A stretch of 64,000 bases of DNA, from assembly GCF_003402975.1 (NCBI RefSeq), contig NZ_QURB01000002.1:227061-291060 (forward strand), written 5' to 3'. The notes under the pieces are model-generated. The model worked only from the letters and a program-made list of their open reading frames with translations, had not been told where the DNA came from and did no database searches. How positions within the stretch are numbered: position 1 is the stretch's first letter; each line of letters starts with the position of its first letter. A program made the position numbers and the translations under genes. The DNA comes from Brumimicrobium aurantiacum (lineage in GTDB: Bacteria > Bacteroidota > Bacteroidia > Flavobacteriales_D > Crocinitomicaceae). Below are positions 29,100 to 37,604 of this stretch, piece after piece.

Positions 29100-30609
29100 T
29101 TTTTCTTTTCCAAATCGGCAAAATTTACGTGGTATTCTTGTGCTATTCTTTATGAATATCATAAAAGGTATCAAACACAATTTTTATGTTTTGCTACCAC
29201 TTTTAAGTAGTGATTTCCGTGAAAAATACCTGTTTACAATTTTAATCGTTGCTGCAGTTGTTATCGTGGTTTTATTACTTTATTCTTATAAAAGTTACCG
29301 TAATTTTGTTTTCCATATAGAAGAACAACGTTTTTTTCTAAAACATGGTGTACTTCGTTTTTCCAAGACAGAAATTCCTTTCGATCGTATTCAAAATATC
29401 AACATCAAGCAAAATTTAATTCAACAAGTACTGAATGTAGTTGGATTGGAGATAGAAACAGCTGGTCAAAATTCCGCTGAAATTCAAATTAGAGCTTTAA
29501 AAAGAGATGTCGCAGATGAATTGAAATCGATTTTATTACAAAAAGCAGCGCAACAAACTAAAGTTGAAAAGGAAGATGGAAGTGCTGAAAACATTGCCGA
29601 AGAAAAAGAAATAGCTGTTGAAACAAAAAGTCCACAACGTGTATTTTCGCTTGATTTCCTTCAGTTGATTAAAGTAGGGATGAGTTCCAACTATTTGAAA
29701 GGCTTTGGTATTATGCTTGCATTTTTTGGTACTATTTTTCAAATTATCGAAAAACAGTTCGAGGAATATTTAGATGCGACTTTTGAAAATATGGATGCAA
29801 GTGTTATGGAAGGCTTTAATAGCTTTTTTGCAGGTTTGTTTGTGTTCATTATAGTTGTTTCTTTCCTTGTCACAGTCATTAGTGTGGTGATAAAATATTT
29901 TGACTTGAAATTGACCAAAACAGGTGATGATTATGAAGTGGAATACGGTTTAGTTAAACGCGTAAGTCAAGTTATTAAGAAGAACAAAACACAAGTTTTT
30001 GAAGTAGAGGAGAACCCCATAAAGGACTTGCTTAAAATCAAAAATATTTTTGTTAGTCAAGCTTCCGCACAAGAGTTAAGTAAGAAAAAAAAGATTGGAA
30101 TTGTAGGTGTTTCCGATGAAAACCTAAGTCAATTATTTGAGTCTTTATTTGATTTGCCCTATCCGCAACATTTCATAACTGCAAAAAGTAGTTACCGATT
30201 ACTTTTTAGAGTCCTCATCAAATATATTGTGCTTTCGTTGCTCATTGGGATCATTTTGTATAACTGGCAAGGATTGATGTTTAGTACAATGATAACATCT
30301 TTCATCTTTGTTATATTCTTTTATGTAGCGTATAAGAAAGTACAAAAAAGCTACATTGGAGTGAATGATGATGTTTTGCAAGTGCATGGAGGATCAATTC
30401 ATACCATAAATAAATACGTGTCCACCTATAAAATTCAATCAATTGTAATGAAAAGGAATTTGTTTCAGCGCAGAAACGGACATGCCGACATCATTATTTA
30501 TACGGCTTCTGGGCAATTGCGTATAGCTTACCTAAAGTATGCTGAAGCGAAAAAAGTGATAAACTACTTAACTTATAAAGTGGAGTCGAGCAATCAAAGT
30601 TGGATTTAA
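29089..30609 (+). CDS. PH-domain membrane protein (YdbT-like)
   Basis: A 506-residue partner of the preceding gene. It has repeated bPH2 units: IPFDRIQNINIKQNLIQQVLNVV (about 97-120) and TYKIQSIVMKRNLFQRRNGHA near the C terminus. Membrane pairs lie near residues 20-65, 205-270 and 370-420. The middle region carries an acidic linker (KEDGSAENIAEEKEIAVE). Translational coupling with the upstream gene is likely because the frames overlap. It ends four bases before a convergent gene's stop. Confidence 0.85.
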   Translation: MKTDFSFPNRQNLRGILVLFFMNIIKGIKHNFYVLLPLLSSDFREKYLFTILIVAAVVIVVLLLYSYKSYRNFVFHIEEQRFFLKHGVLRFSKTEIPFDRIQNINIKQNLIQQVLNVVGLEIETAGQNSAEIQIRALKRDVADELKSILLQKAAQQTKVEKEDGSAENIAEEKEIAVETKSPQRVFSLDFLQLIKVGMSSNYLKGFGIMLAFFGTIFQIIEKQFEEYLDATFENMDASVMEGFNSFFAGLFVFIIVVSFLVTVISVVIKYFDLKLTKTGDDYEVEYGLVKRVSQVIKKNKTQVFEVEENPIKDLLKIKNIFVSQASAQELSKKKKIGIVGVSDENLSQLFESLFDLPYPQHFITAKSSYRLLFRVLIKYIVLSLLIGIILYNWQGLMFSTMITSFIFVIFFYVAYKKVQKSYIGVNDDVLQVHGGSIHTINKYVSTYKIQSIVMKRNLFQRRNGHADIIIYTASGQLRIAYLKYAEAKKVINYLTYKVESSNQSWI

Positions 30610-30613
30610 TCTA

Positions 30614-31651
30614 TTATCGATCAATTACTTGCGTATCGCTATCTTCATAAATATCTCCTTTTTTAAATTTAAAAGGTAAACTATTTTTTAAATAAACGTA
30701 ATGCTCGATTTTAACCAATTCATTTTCGCCAACATCTGATCTCGAATAGAAAAATGATCTTTTTGTTAAAAGATTACTTTCATTGTATACATTTTCAATT
30801 CGGTAGGAGTGTGGTGGATAACTCGTATTTCCATGCATTTTGTTTCGTGTATTATTCAGATAATAAAATATTGCATTCCCAAATTGATCTAATTCAGCCT
30901 TCATTTCTACGACTGTGTCTTTTTTATGATCGAGTTGTATATAACTCACCATTCTATTGAATTTAGAAAGTACTTTATGCTCTTCAAGGTTATATAATGT
31001 ATCAGCGCGGAAGGTTTTGATTTGAGTAATTAAAGTGTCTTCTTTTTCGGTATAGGTATATTTTACTTCACGAGAAGCTGTTTTAGCATGTGAAATCCTA
31101 CCTTTTTGATCAAACGCATTGATGCGATCTTTATTTGCTGAATTTGAATAATTTAAATGCGTTTCAATTAATTTGTTTCGCTTCCACGTATAATGGTAAC
31201 TCAAAACTGTATCTCCATCATATTTAATTGTATAGTCGCTTTTATTTCCTTCTTCGTCATAGTTGAAAATGTTCTCTTCAATATTTCGATAATTCTCTTT
31301 GTAATCAAGAATTAAGTTTTGTTGCTCATCATAGGTGTTAAGGTGAATATAGCTCCCTCTACCATAAGCGATAAATGGTAGATTTCCACGGTTATTACTT
31401 CTTAACCAATATACAACTTGTCCATTTTTATTGAATTCGTATTCTTCTAATTTCCCACTGTAACTACCTCTTTCGTTGATTGGGTCTTCATTCAATTCTG
31501 CGTAAATTTGCAGTGACTTAAATCCAGCCTGACTGATGGCCTCAGCATTTAAACAAGGAGTTAAACTTTCCTCTAAATTAACTTGTCCATTGATAGATAA
31601 TAAAGGAGAAGTCGCGAATAGTAACGCAATTAAAAATTGATTGAAATACAT
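30614..31651 (-). CDS. Secreted protein of unknown function
   Basis: A 345-residue protein with a signal peptide (MYFNQFLIALLFATSPLLSINGQ). The body has repeated short beta-hairpin-like segments of the form Y-D-E-x-G-N/K (NTYDEQQNLILDYKEN, NYDEEGNKSDYTIKYDG, NAFDQKGRISHAKT) that look like loose YD-type repeats. Bacteroidota encode many such periplasmic or surface proteins. No enzyme motif was recognised. It is convergent with the PH-domain operon and nearly touches it. Confidence 0.7.
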   Translation of the reverse strand: MYFNQFLIALLFATSPLLSINGQVNLEESLTPCLNAEAISQAGFKSLQIYAELNEDPINERGSYSGKLEEYEFNKNGQVVYWLRSNNRGNLPFIAYGRGSYIHLNTYDEQQNLILDYKENYRNIEENIFNYDEEGNKSDYTIKYDGDTVLSYHYTWKRNKLIETHLNYSNSANKDRINAFDQKGRISHAKTASREVKYTYTEKEDTLITQIKTFRADTLYNLEEHKVLSKFNRMVSYIQLDHKKDTVVEMKAELDQFGNAIFYYLNNTRNKMHGNTSYPPHSYRIENVYNESNLLTKRSFFYSRSDVGENELVKIEHYVYLKNSLPFKFKKGDIYEDSDTQVIDR

Positions 31652-31688
31652 TTATATCGGTTTAATGTTAGATGATCATCTATCTTGT

Positions 31689-31970
31689 TTATTTAACTTC
31701 AATACCATTCCAAAAGGCGATAAAGTGTTTAATATGAGCTGCTTTTTCCTTAGGCTTTGGATAATACCAAGCGGCAACTTCGTTTACTTTATTATCTACT
31801 TTAATGTCGTAGTAACTGGCATCACCTTTCCATGGACAAAATGTTGTTTTGGGACTATTAATAAAAAACTCTTTATTAATAGCGTGTGGTGGAAAGTAGG
31901 CATTTCCTTCTATTTCTATTGTTTCATCTGATTCTGCGATGATCTCTCCGTTCCAAATTGCTTTTTTCAT
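31689..31970 (-). CDS. DUF427 family protein
   Basis: A 93-residue single-domain protein. It has the hallmark segments of DUF427: KAIWNGEIIAESDET at the start, AYFPPHAI, and the core TTFCPWKGDASYYDI followed by VAAWYYPKPKEKAAHIKHFIAFW. Its biochemical function is unknown. It appears to be a single gene. Confidence 0.9.
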   Translation of the reverse strand: MKKAIWNGEIIAESDETIEIEGNAYFPPHAINKEFFINSPKTTFCPWKGDASYYDIKVDNKVNEVAAWYYPKPKEKAAHIKHFIAFWNGIEVK

Positions 31971-32004
31971 ATTGTATTTTTATTCAATATACACTAAACA
32001 CCAC

Positions 32005-32043
32005 TGCTGTAGTCCCGATAATTTTCGGGATTAACCAACAGCA
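32005..32043. repeat. Two-part hairpin between small genes
   Basis: An inner stem TCCCGA/TCGGGA lies inside outer arms TGCTGT/ACAGCA. There is no T run, so it is not an obvious terminator. Confidence 0.4.
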
Positions 32044-32138
32044 ATCAATGATTCAAAATAATATTTGAAAAACCTTGTGTTCTCTCCCTTTAAGATAGTA
32101 TCGTATAAAATAGTACTTAATTGATGAATATCAATAAA

Positions 32139-32465
32139 TTACTTTTCTTCTTTTAGCCGATCAGCAATTTTTTGTGCATCTTGACAAAATTTGTCGTTTC
32201 CAGCCAATTTCCATTCACCCGTTTTATTGATGTAAAATTGCACAGTTTTTTCAACTACTTTATCATAACCACCATATGATTCTAACATGTTTTGAACTTC
32301 TTCTAGGTAAACTTCTTTGGTTGTTCCTCCTGAGGCAACTTGTGTCCACAACTTATTGATTCTTTTAGATTTCTCTTTATAGTTTTGGTTTGTACTTTTA
32401 TGTGCCATCAAGAAAAGTGATAATGCTTTAGCTTCTGGAGATGGTTTATCTGTATTTTTTGACAT
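32139..32465 (-). CDS. Small protein of unknown function
   Basis: A 108-residue soluble, mostly helical protein. It begins MSKNTDKPSPEAKALSLF and is rich in Lys and Glu, with no signal peptide or membrane segment. No family was recognised. It has an ATG start, is monocistronic and reads away from the family B repeat. The coding call rests on length, codon regularity and lack of overlap. Confidence 0.6.
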   Translation of the reverse strand: MSKNTDKPSPEAKALSLFLMAHKSTNQNYKEKSKRINKLWTQVASGGTTKEVYLEEVQNMLESYGGYDKVVEKTVQFYINKTGEWKLAGNDKFCQDAQKIADRLKEEK

Positions 32466-32638
32466 TGTGTCTTTATAAATGATTAATAAGGTAAATATAG
32501 TTTAAAAGGGTTACCCATTTAAATCTCGTACTCTAAATTTGCAATTTTCTACAAATAAATTTTGTAAAACTTTTGATATGTAGATGTTTGTGTTGTGGAC
32601 TTTAATATTAAAAGGAAATCATTAAATGATCAATTATT

Positions 32639-33051
32639 AGGAAAATGTATGTTTATGGGGACGCGCTTTATGTTTTTTTGAAGTTGAAGCGTGCTGAAAG
32701 TCGCTAATAATGGCGGCAGCTTCTCAGCTCGTCTGAGGAGATCACCGATACTACGGTAAACTCAGCACAGCGCATTATCGACTTACAGGAGTGGAGACAA
32801 GAACCGCAGCGTAGCAAGCTCATGAAAACAATTGAAAAATATAAAAGATTGAATAAAAAACATCAGGCGCTAGCTCTTTTTATCCTTACAGTTTCGGCAC
32901 TAACGCTTCTTACTGTTTCGTCTTCAAAAACTTCGTTTTCTCTCTATTTGGAGCAACCGACCAAAGGGAGTTCATGAACACGATAAAAAATAAACAAAAG
33001 TGAACTAAAAAGAAAATAAGCAATTTCTTTCTATAGAGCTTATTTGAAAGT
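32639..33051. repeat. Dispersed intergenic repeat, family B copy 1
   Basis: It matches 56433-56775 closely over most of its length. Shared blocks include GACGCGCTTTATGTTTTTTT, CTTCTCAGCTCGTCTGAGGA (with a small hairpin), TCAGGCGCTAGCTCTTTTTA, GCACTAACGCTTCTTACTG and GCAACCGACC. This copy carries about 75 extra bases around 32747-32860. No credible gene lies in it; the whole 32466-33175 gap is otherwise empty. Confidence 0.85.
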
Positions 33052-33175
33052 GGATTTGGGTTAACAAGTGTATATGATTTGATTGTTATTTAAATGGGTA
33101 ACTCAATAGTTCAATAAAGTCAATTCCTATTTAAAATAAGGGAAGCTTGTATAAAATTCCTGTGAAAAATCATAT

Positions 33176-34054
33176 TTATTTTTCAATTTCTGTAGTGATC
33201 GAAATTGAGAATTTAGAATTTGGGTCAAGGGACTTGTAAGTTGATTTCTTCGGAAGTGCTAACGCCTCTTCTTCACTATCAGGAAGGCCCAACCACGGTT
33301 CAATACAAACATAATCTGCGCTAGGTTTTGACCATATCGCGAGGTTTGGATAACCAGTAAAGCGGACAATCACGCCTTTTGCTTCATTCACTTTTCTTAA
33401 TCTTACCCAATCAAAATCAATGTTCGAAAATATGAGTGCATCTTCGTTGAACAAGGTATCGGAAAGCTGTAGTGATCTATTTTCAATTGAAATTTCCTTT
33501 TCTTCATTTGAAAGTAAACCAGTTGGACCTAATTTTCGGGATTTTAAGTTGTTTTTGATAGGGAATTCTATCACATAATCAGATAACTTTACATTTTCGT
33601 CTATTGGACAAGCGTATGCTGTATGGCCTCCACAAGCAAAATACATTGGAACAGTACCATTATTCTCAATGTGATAATCCATTTTCAATTTATTTCCAAT
33701 TATTGAATATTCAACTGTAAACGAAAAGTCAAATGGATATTTTTCTAATGTCTTTTCTGAGCTATTCAATGTAAAAGCGCAGCTAGAACGGCTTAATTGT
33801 TTGAAAATTAATTGGTCGTTGTTTCGAATGATACCATGTTTGGTCATGGCGAATTCTTTTCCTTCAAATAGCTGTTTTCCGTCTTTAATGTTTCCAATCG
33901 CTGGAAATAGAACAGGGGAGCTACTTCCCCAAACAGATTCGTCGATTTGCCAAATGTATTCTTTACCTTTATTCTTATCTATAAGTGAACGAATTTCAGC
34001 CCCATTAGATTCAATGGTGCATTTAAGGTGTTCATTTTCTATTGTATGTAACAT
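33176..34054 (-). CDS. Aldose 1-epimerase family protein
   Basis: A 292-residue galactose-mutarotase-like protein. The first strand has LKCTIESNGAEIRSL, then GSSSPVLFPAIGNIKDG, the probable catalytic His in CGGHTAYACPID and the probable catalytic Glu in VCIEPWLGLPDSEEEAL. This family (LacX-like) interconverts anomers of hexoses; its exact substrate is unknown. It is cytoplasmic with no signal peptide, and is transcribed away from the accessory region, of which it forms the left border. Confidence 0.88.
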   Translation of the reverse strand: MLHTIENEHLKCTIESNGAEIRSLIDKNKGKEYIWQIDESVWGSSSPVLFPAIGNIKDGKQLFEGKEFAMTKHGIIRNNDQLIFKQLSRSSCAFTLNSSEKTLEKYPFDFSFTVEYSIIGNKLKMDYHIENNGTVPMYFACGGHTAYACPIDENVKLSDYVIEFPIKNNLKSRKLGPTGLLSNEEKEISIENRSLQLSDTLFNEDALIFSNIDFDWVRLRKVNEAKGVIVRFTGYPNLAIWSKPSADYVCIEPWLGLPDSEEEALALPKKSTYKSLDPNSKFSISITTEIEK

Positions 34055-34186
34055 AAGCTTCTTCTGAAAGTCTAAATATAGGAAGTAGAAGTTAAGAAAT
34101 AAAAAAAACTTGTCGATTTTGTAAGTAAATCAATTTGTAGTTGGCTTTATTACTGAAAAACATTAAGTATTAACACAAGATACCAC

Positions 34187-34376
34187 TAGATCCGACAGTT
34201 GTGCGGATAGGCATAACCTTCTCGTGGCCTTGGGTTCCATACACAATAGTGCTATTGGTTATTACGTAAAAAAAATGAAATAGAATTGTGGTGGTAGGTA
34301 TTTGAAAATATTTGTAATTTTAATCTTAGTATTAGCTAGAATTCTAACTACCACGAGAAGAATCTCGCGGTAGCAA
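34187..34376 (+). mobile_element. Internally deleted RAYT element (non-autonomous derivative)
   Basis: The left part (34187-34236) contains ATCCGACAGTTGTGCGGAT and TTCTCGTGGCCTTGGG, as in the palindrome before RAYT1. At 34288-34320 lies a stretch nearly identical to the 3' end and downstream flank of RAYT1 (GGTAGGTATTTGAAAATATT). The right palindrome follows at 34348-34373 (CTACCACGAGA with TCTCGCGGTAG). The transposase gene between the ends is missing. The deletion interpretation is inferred from this order of parts. Confidence 0.65.
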
Positions 34377-34377
34377 A

Positions 34378-34441
34378 GGATAGTACTACAGGGAACGGAG
34401 TAAAAATAAGAGTTAAAACAGAATGTATAGAAAAAAAATAA
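34378..34441 (+). pseudogene. Orphan toxin C-terminal tail, module 1
   Basis: Directly after the right palindrome, an open frame without a start codon reads DSTTGNGVKIRVKTECIEKK and stops at 34441. The next gene's ATG follows 4 bases later. By position it is the last piece of a toxin whose immunity gene follows; the sequence itself is too short to identify. Confidence 0.45.
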
Positions 34442-34445
34442 ATTG

Positions 34446-35189
34446 ATGAGATTATTCAGACTTCAAATAGCAAGTTTTTTAATTGTTTTATTTTCATACT
34501 CGTGTGAAGGTAAAGTAAAAGAGAAACTGGAGTGTGTTCAAAATGAATCTTATTCAATGGAAATCAATAAATATATTCCTTGTTTTAATTTACTTTTTGA
34601 GGAAACATTTAATAAAATATCGTATTCAATTCCAGACAATTTGGATACAGTGTTTTATAATGATATAGATAATTATTATTCTTTTTTTGTGAAATTAGAA
34701 AATGAAAATTTATTTCTCTATTTATATGTAGATACATTTAATACAAGGCAAAGAGGTATAAAATTTCATCAATTAAACTCTATTGAAGAGAAGTTATATA
34801 TAAATCAAAATGAAAGTTTAGTTTGTTTTTACCCTTTTTTTGAAAAATGTAAGTGTGATAGTTCGAACGTTAATAAGTTGGAACTAAAATCAGTAATTAA
34901 CACCTATGACACACATTTATTGGGATCATGGAAAAGTAATGAAGGTATAAAAATAAGTTTTGAAGAAGATTATATTATACATGATTCTGATACTAGTTTT
35001 TATCATAAACTTGGTAGCTATTTGGTAGATAAATCTACTCGCAAAGATACTTTAGCTACTATCCAAGCAATTTCTATGAATAAATTAATTTTAAAATGTG
35101 ACTTTATTAGTAAAGAGAAAATGATATATTTTAACAAGTCAATTATACATCCATTAAGTAGAAAAGACCCCGCGTCTACTTTGAGATAA
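34446..35189 (+). CDS. Putative immunity lipoprotein, module 1
   Basis: A 247-residue lipoprotein: the signal MRLFRLQIASFLIVLFSYSC has a lipobox Cys, followed by an acidic, Tyr/Phe-rich body with no recognised family. It starts 4 bases after a toxin-tail stop codon. In this array each tail is followed at once by such a gene, so an immunity role is inferred from context only. Its final residues (SRKDPASTLR) lie in a short inverted repeat and may reflect a rearranged 3' end. The region after it (35190-35305) holds nothing recognisable. Confidence 0.6.
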   Translation: MRLFRLQIASFLIVLFSYSCEGKVKEKLECVQNESYSMEINKYIPCFNLLFEETFNKISYSIPDNLDTVFYNDIDNYYSFFVKLENENLFLYLYVDTFNTRQRGIKFHQLNSIEEKLYINQNESLVCFYPFFEKCKCDSSNVNKLELKSVINTYDTHLLGSWKSNEGIKISFEEDYIIHDSDTSFYHKLGSYLVDKSTRKDTLATIQAISMNKLILKCDFISKEKMIYFNKSIIHPLSRKDPASTLR

Positions 35190-35305
35190 AAGGGAAAAGA
35201 ACCCTTCGTCGTACTGCGTCCGACTTTTGGCGTGAACGAAGTGTGTTGAAAGACAAGGTGTTACTTGATGTAGAAGGATGGCAATAAAATTGAAGAAAAG
35301 ATGTT

Positions 35306-35349
35306 CCCAAGCTGCCGCGAGATTTAGCGCAGCTTCTCGTGGCCTTGGG
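35306..35349. repeat. Left-end palindrome of RAYT element 1
   Basis: An imperfect palindrome of 44 bases: CCCAAGCTGCCGCGAGA against TCTCGTGGCCTTGGG, with an inner TTAGCGCAGC part. The same form occurs at 41821-41880 and, diverged, at 34187 and 46691. Confidence 0.8.
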
Positions 35350-35460
35350 TCTCCAAACATATATCTCAGTCAAAAAAGCTCACAAAAACATCATTCCATA
35401 AACCTTTATTGAATAATTTTCACTAACTTATTTAGTATTAACCCAATAAACCTAAATCAA

Positions 35461-36018
35461 ATGAGTAGAAATTATCGGTTTCACAACCCTGAAGCACCTT
35501 ATTTTGTAAGTTTTTCAGTTGTAGAATGGTTAGATGTATTTACAAGAAATGAATACAAAGACATTTTAATTGACAGTTTACATTATTGTCAAGAAAAAAA
35601 AGGAATGGAAATTTACGCATGGTGTATAATGTCAAATCATGTCCATTTAGTTTTTAGAAGTACTGAAGGAATACCACCAGGTCAGTTACTCGGAAGTTTT
35701 AAACGACATACCAGCATGACAGTAGTAAAAACAATAAAAGAAAATGACAGGGAAAGTCGAAAAGAAAATTTGTTGGAAACTTTTAAACGCAATGGAAGTA
35801 AAAAATCTAATGTAACGTATAATCAATTCTGGCGACAAGACAATAAACCAATCGAATTATGGAGTAATCATGTAATTAGTAAAAAAATAAAATACATTCA
35901 TAATAATCCTGTAAATCAAGGATTGGTTTTTAGACCAGAAGATTATCCATACAGCAGTGCTGTTGATTATAGCGGAGAGAAAGGAATTTTAAATGGAGTA
36001 GTGGTAGTAGGTATTTGA
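35461..36018 (+). CDS. REP-associated tyrosine transposase (RAYT), copy 1
   Basis: A 185-residue Y1/HUH single-strand transposase of the IS200-like superfamily. It begins MSRNYRFHNPEAPYFVSF. The metal-binding HUH pair is His60/His62 in SNHVHLVFR, and the probable catalytic Tyr is Tyr145 in YIHNNPV, followed by EDYPYSSAVDY, a typical RAYT ending. RAYTs are domesticated relatives of IS200 transposases that process palindromic REP sequences. Here palindromes lie 112 bases before the ATG and 43 bases after the stop, which supports that assignment. A paralogue sits at 46.8 kb. It looks intact and presumably active. Confidence 0.92.
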   Translation: MSRNYRFHNPEAPYFVSFSVVEWLDVFTRNEYKDILIDSLHYCQEKKGMEIYAWCIMSNHVHLVFRSTEGIPPGQLLGSFKRHTSMTVVKTIKENDRESRKENLLETFKRNGSKKSNVTYNQFWRQDNKPIELWSNHVISKKIKYIHNNPVNQGLVFRPEDYPYSSAVDYSGEKGILNGVVVVGI

Positions 36019-36060
36019 AAATATTTGTATTTTTAAAGTTGGTGATAGTTAGGATTCAGA

Positions 36061-36104
36061 CTACCACGAGATATATCCGTACAGTTGTCGGATCTCGCGG
36101 TAGC
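36061..36104. repeat. Right-end palindrome of RAYT element 1
   Basis: CTACCACGAGAT pairs with ATCTCGCGGTAG around an inner inverted repeat ATCCG...CGGAT. A toxin-tail frame begins within a few bases. Confidence 0.8.
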
Positions 36105-36105
36105 G

Positions 36106-36352
36106 AGGGGGAAAACGCTGGAATAATAAGAAAGAAATTTCCGAAAAGGACATGAAACCATTAGAATCATTTTCAGAATGGGGCTGGTTTGAAAATCATG
36201 CTGCTGTATATTTTGGTAAAGATAACGCTGGAAAAAGTTATTATGTTACAAAAAATGGAAAAGCAAATAATACACCAACTGTTATGAGTTATGATCAGTT
36301 GGATGATGTTTATAATTTTTGGTCCAGTCCTTATAAATACGCACCTAAGTAA
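36106..36352 (+). pseudogene. Orphan toxin C-terminal fragment, module 2
   Basis: An open frame starts just after the right palindrome of RAYT1. From the in-frame ATG at 36152 it gives 66 residues: MKPLESFSEWGWFENHAAVY then FGKDNAGKSYYVTKNGK, ending YKYAPK. The NHAAVYFG and TKNG segments resemble the His and Asn strands at the end of papain/NlpC-like toxin domains, so it may be the last part of a peptidase- or amidase-type toxin; this is tentative. The 5' part is absent, which suggests a truncated Rhs cassette. The next gene begins 5 bases after its stop. Confidence 0.55.
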
Positions 36353-36357
36353 AAAAT

Positions 36358-36777
36358 ATGAAAAGATTATTTTATAGAATATTTATTGTTTTAATCACAA
36401 CATTATTTGGTTTCTATTTTTATAGAATAACAAATCCCATAAGAGATGACATATTTTGGTGGCAAGATTTTATTAGGGATTCAACTATGTATATAATAAT
36501 AAGATGGGGGATTTTAATAATTATTTTTGCTTTATTAATCAACGAGTATTTCTATTTTAGATTTCATAAAGTTTTATCTACAATATTAATTCTGTTTTTT
36601 GCGTTAAGCGTATTTTTTATGGTGAAAAGGTATGTCTATTCGTTTGAAGGTAGCTTTTTAATGAATTCAATAATAATTTTATGTTATATGTCTTTTTTGT
36701 GTATAACCCACGAGAAGAATCTCGCGGTAGCAAAGGTATTCCAGTTTTTACGGTCCAAATACAGCAAGAGAAATTGA
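36358..36777 (+). CDS. Putative membrane immunity protein, module 2, with 3' end overwritten
   Basis: A 139-residue protein with about four membrane segments (IFIVLITTLFGFYFYRI, MYIIIRWGILIIIFALLI, TILILFFALSVFF, SIIILCYMSFLCI). The last 25 codons do not look native. From about 36708 the frame reads through a REP palindrome (THEKNLAVAK) and then, out of phase, through the next module's toxin tail. The original C terminus is therefore lost. It follows a toxin fragment by 5 bases, so a membrane immunity role is inferred from context. Confidence 0.6.
   Translation: MKRLFYRIFIVLITTLFGFYFYRITNPIRDDIFWWQDFIRDSTMYIIIRWGILIIIFALLINEYFYFRFHKVLSTILILFFALSVFFMVKRYVYSFEGSFLMNSIIILCYMSFLCITHEKNLAVAKVFQFLRSKYSKRN
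36708..36732. repeat. Solo REP palindrome inside the module 2 immunity gene
   Basis: CCACGAGA-AGAA-TCTCGCGG, near-identical to the right end at 34348-34373, including the following TAGCAAAGG. Confidence 0.8.
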
Positions 36778-36799
36778 TCCAAAGTACATTAATGATTAA
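36737..36799 (+). pseudogene. Orphan toxin C-terminal tail, module 3
   Basis: Five bases after the solo palindrome a frame without a start codon reads YSSFYGPNTAREIDPKYIND and stops. It has the look of a toxin C terminus and is followed 9 bases later by a lipoprotein gene. Identification as a toxin end is from position and composition only. Confidence 0.5.
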
Positions 36800-36808
36800 A
36801 TTAAAAAG

Positions 36809-37525
36809 ATGAAGAAAATACTTTTTTTGATACTATGCTTAATAACTGTTTTCTACTCATGTGATAATAATCATGAAAAGAAAGCTAGTGAAAAGATGAG
36901 GATTAAAGACTATACAGATACCACTATTAACTACAAAGATACTTCTATTATTATAATAGATAGTAATTATCAAGATAATTTAATTGAGTATAAGAATATT
37001 ACGAGCTTCGAAGAATCAATATGGGAAACGCTATATTTTAAAAAAGGTATTGGGCTTCTAAATACAAAAATGAAGTTTGATAAATTTAAAACTGATGGCC
37101 CTGTATATTTCTTTTCAGATAAAGGAAGATTAAAAAGAAAGGCATATTATACTACTGATTCACTACGTGATAACTCTTTAGTTGAGAACATTGAATACAA
37201 AGAAAATGGAGAAATAAATTATGATAAATCCTTATTTTTAAGTGTTGTTCCAACACCTCTATCTGACACAATTCATGTTTTTAACAAATCCAATCTTAAT
37301 TTAGAAATCACACCCCATTATTGGGGAGCAACAAAAGTTAAAATGACTATCTATCTAAATAAAAAAAAACGGGGTTATGTAGAAACAGAAAACCACCAAA
37401 AGGCTAATTATCGATTGAATGGATTACGGAAAGGTGTAAATGAACTGAAAATTGTAGTTCACGCTTCAAAAGAACGTGATGTCACGCAAGAAATGATGAG
37501 TATTAGATTTGTAAAGGTTTATTAA
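36809..37525 (+). CDS. Putative immunity lipoprotein, module 3
   Basis: A 238-residue lipoprotein with signal MKKILFLILCLITVFYSC and a lipobox Cys. The middle part is Asp/Thr/Ile-rich. The C-terminal 90 residues (FNKSNLNLEITPHYW...) read like a beta-sandwich domain. No known immunity family was recognised. It follows a toxin tail by 9 bases and is followed by a palindrome that opens the next cassette. Confidence 0.65.
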   Translation: MKKILFLILCLITVFYSCDNNHEKKASEKMRIKDYTDTTINYKDTSIIIIDSNYQDNLIEYKNITSFEESIWETLYFKKGIGLLNTKMKFDKFKTDGPVYFFSDKGRLKRKAYYTTDSLRDNSLVENIEYKENGEINYDKSLFLSVVPTPLSDTIHVFNKSNLNLEITPHYWGATKVKMTIYLNKKKRGYVETENHQKANYRLNGLRKGVNELKIVVHASKERDVTQEMMSIRFVKVY

Positions 37526-37555
37526 AATGTACGCTCCAAGATTTCTATCACTACT

Positions 37556-37604
37556 CTCCCAGCTCGTGCGAGATCCGAGAGAATAATCTCGCGGTAGCCA
37601 GGGG
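37556..37604. repeat. REP palindrome at the start of Rhs module 4
   Basis: CTCGTGCGAGATC pairs imperfectly with AATCTCGCGGTAG. It is read in frame into the Rhs core, which begins [11 protein letters not shown] immediately after it. Confidence 0.75.

Larger units (their letters stand above)
35306..36104 (+). mobile_element. Complete RAYT element 1 (about 0.8 kb)
   Basis: The unit runs from the left palindrome through the RAYT gene to the right palindrome. The same order and spacing are found at 46691-47472 with a diverged transposase, so this is a repeated genetic unit. The exact ends are not defined by sequence alone. Confidence 0.7.

Noticed and set aside
32005-32043. Hairpin considered as a terminator or riboswitch
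   Set aside because: No T run on either strand and no conserved core beyond two short stems; listed only as a hairpin.
35154-35373. Two reverse frames of 65-68 codons before RAYT1
   Set aside because: They are read through the left palindrome and the opposite strand of the immunity gene; no protein-like content.
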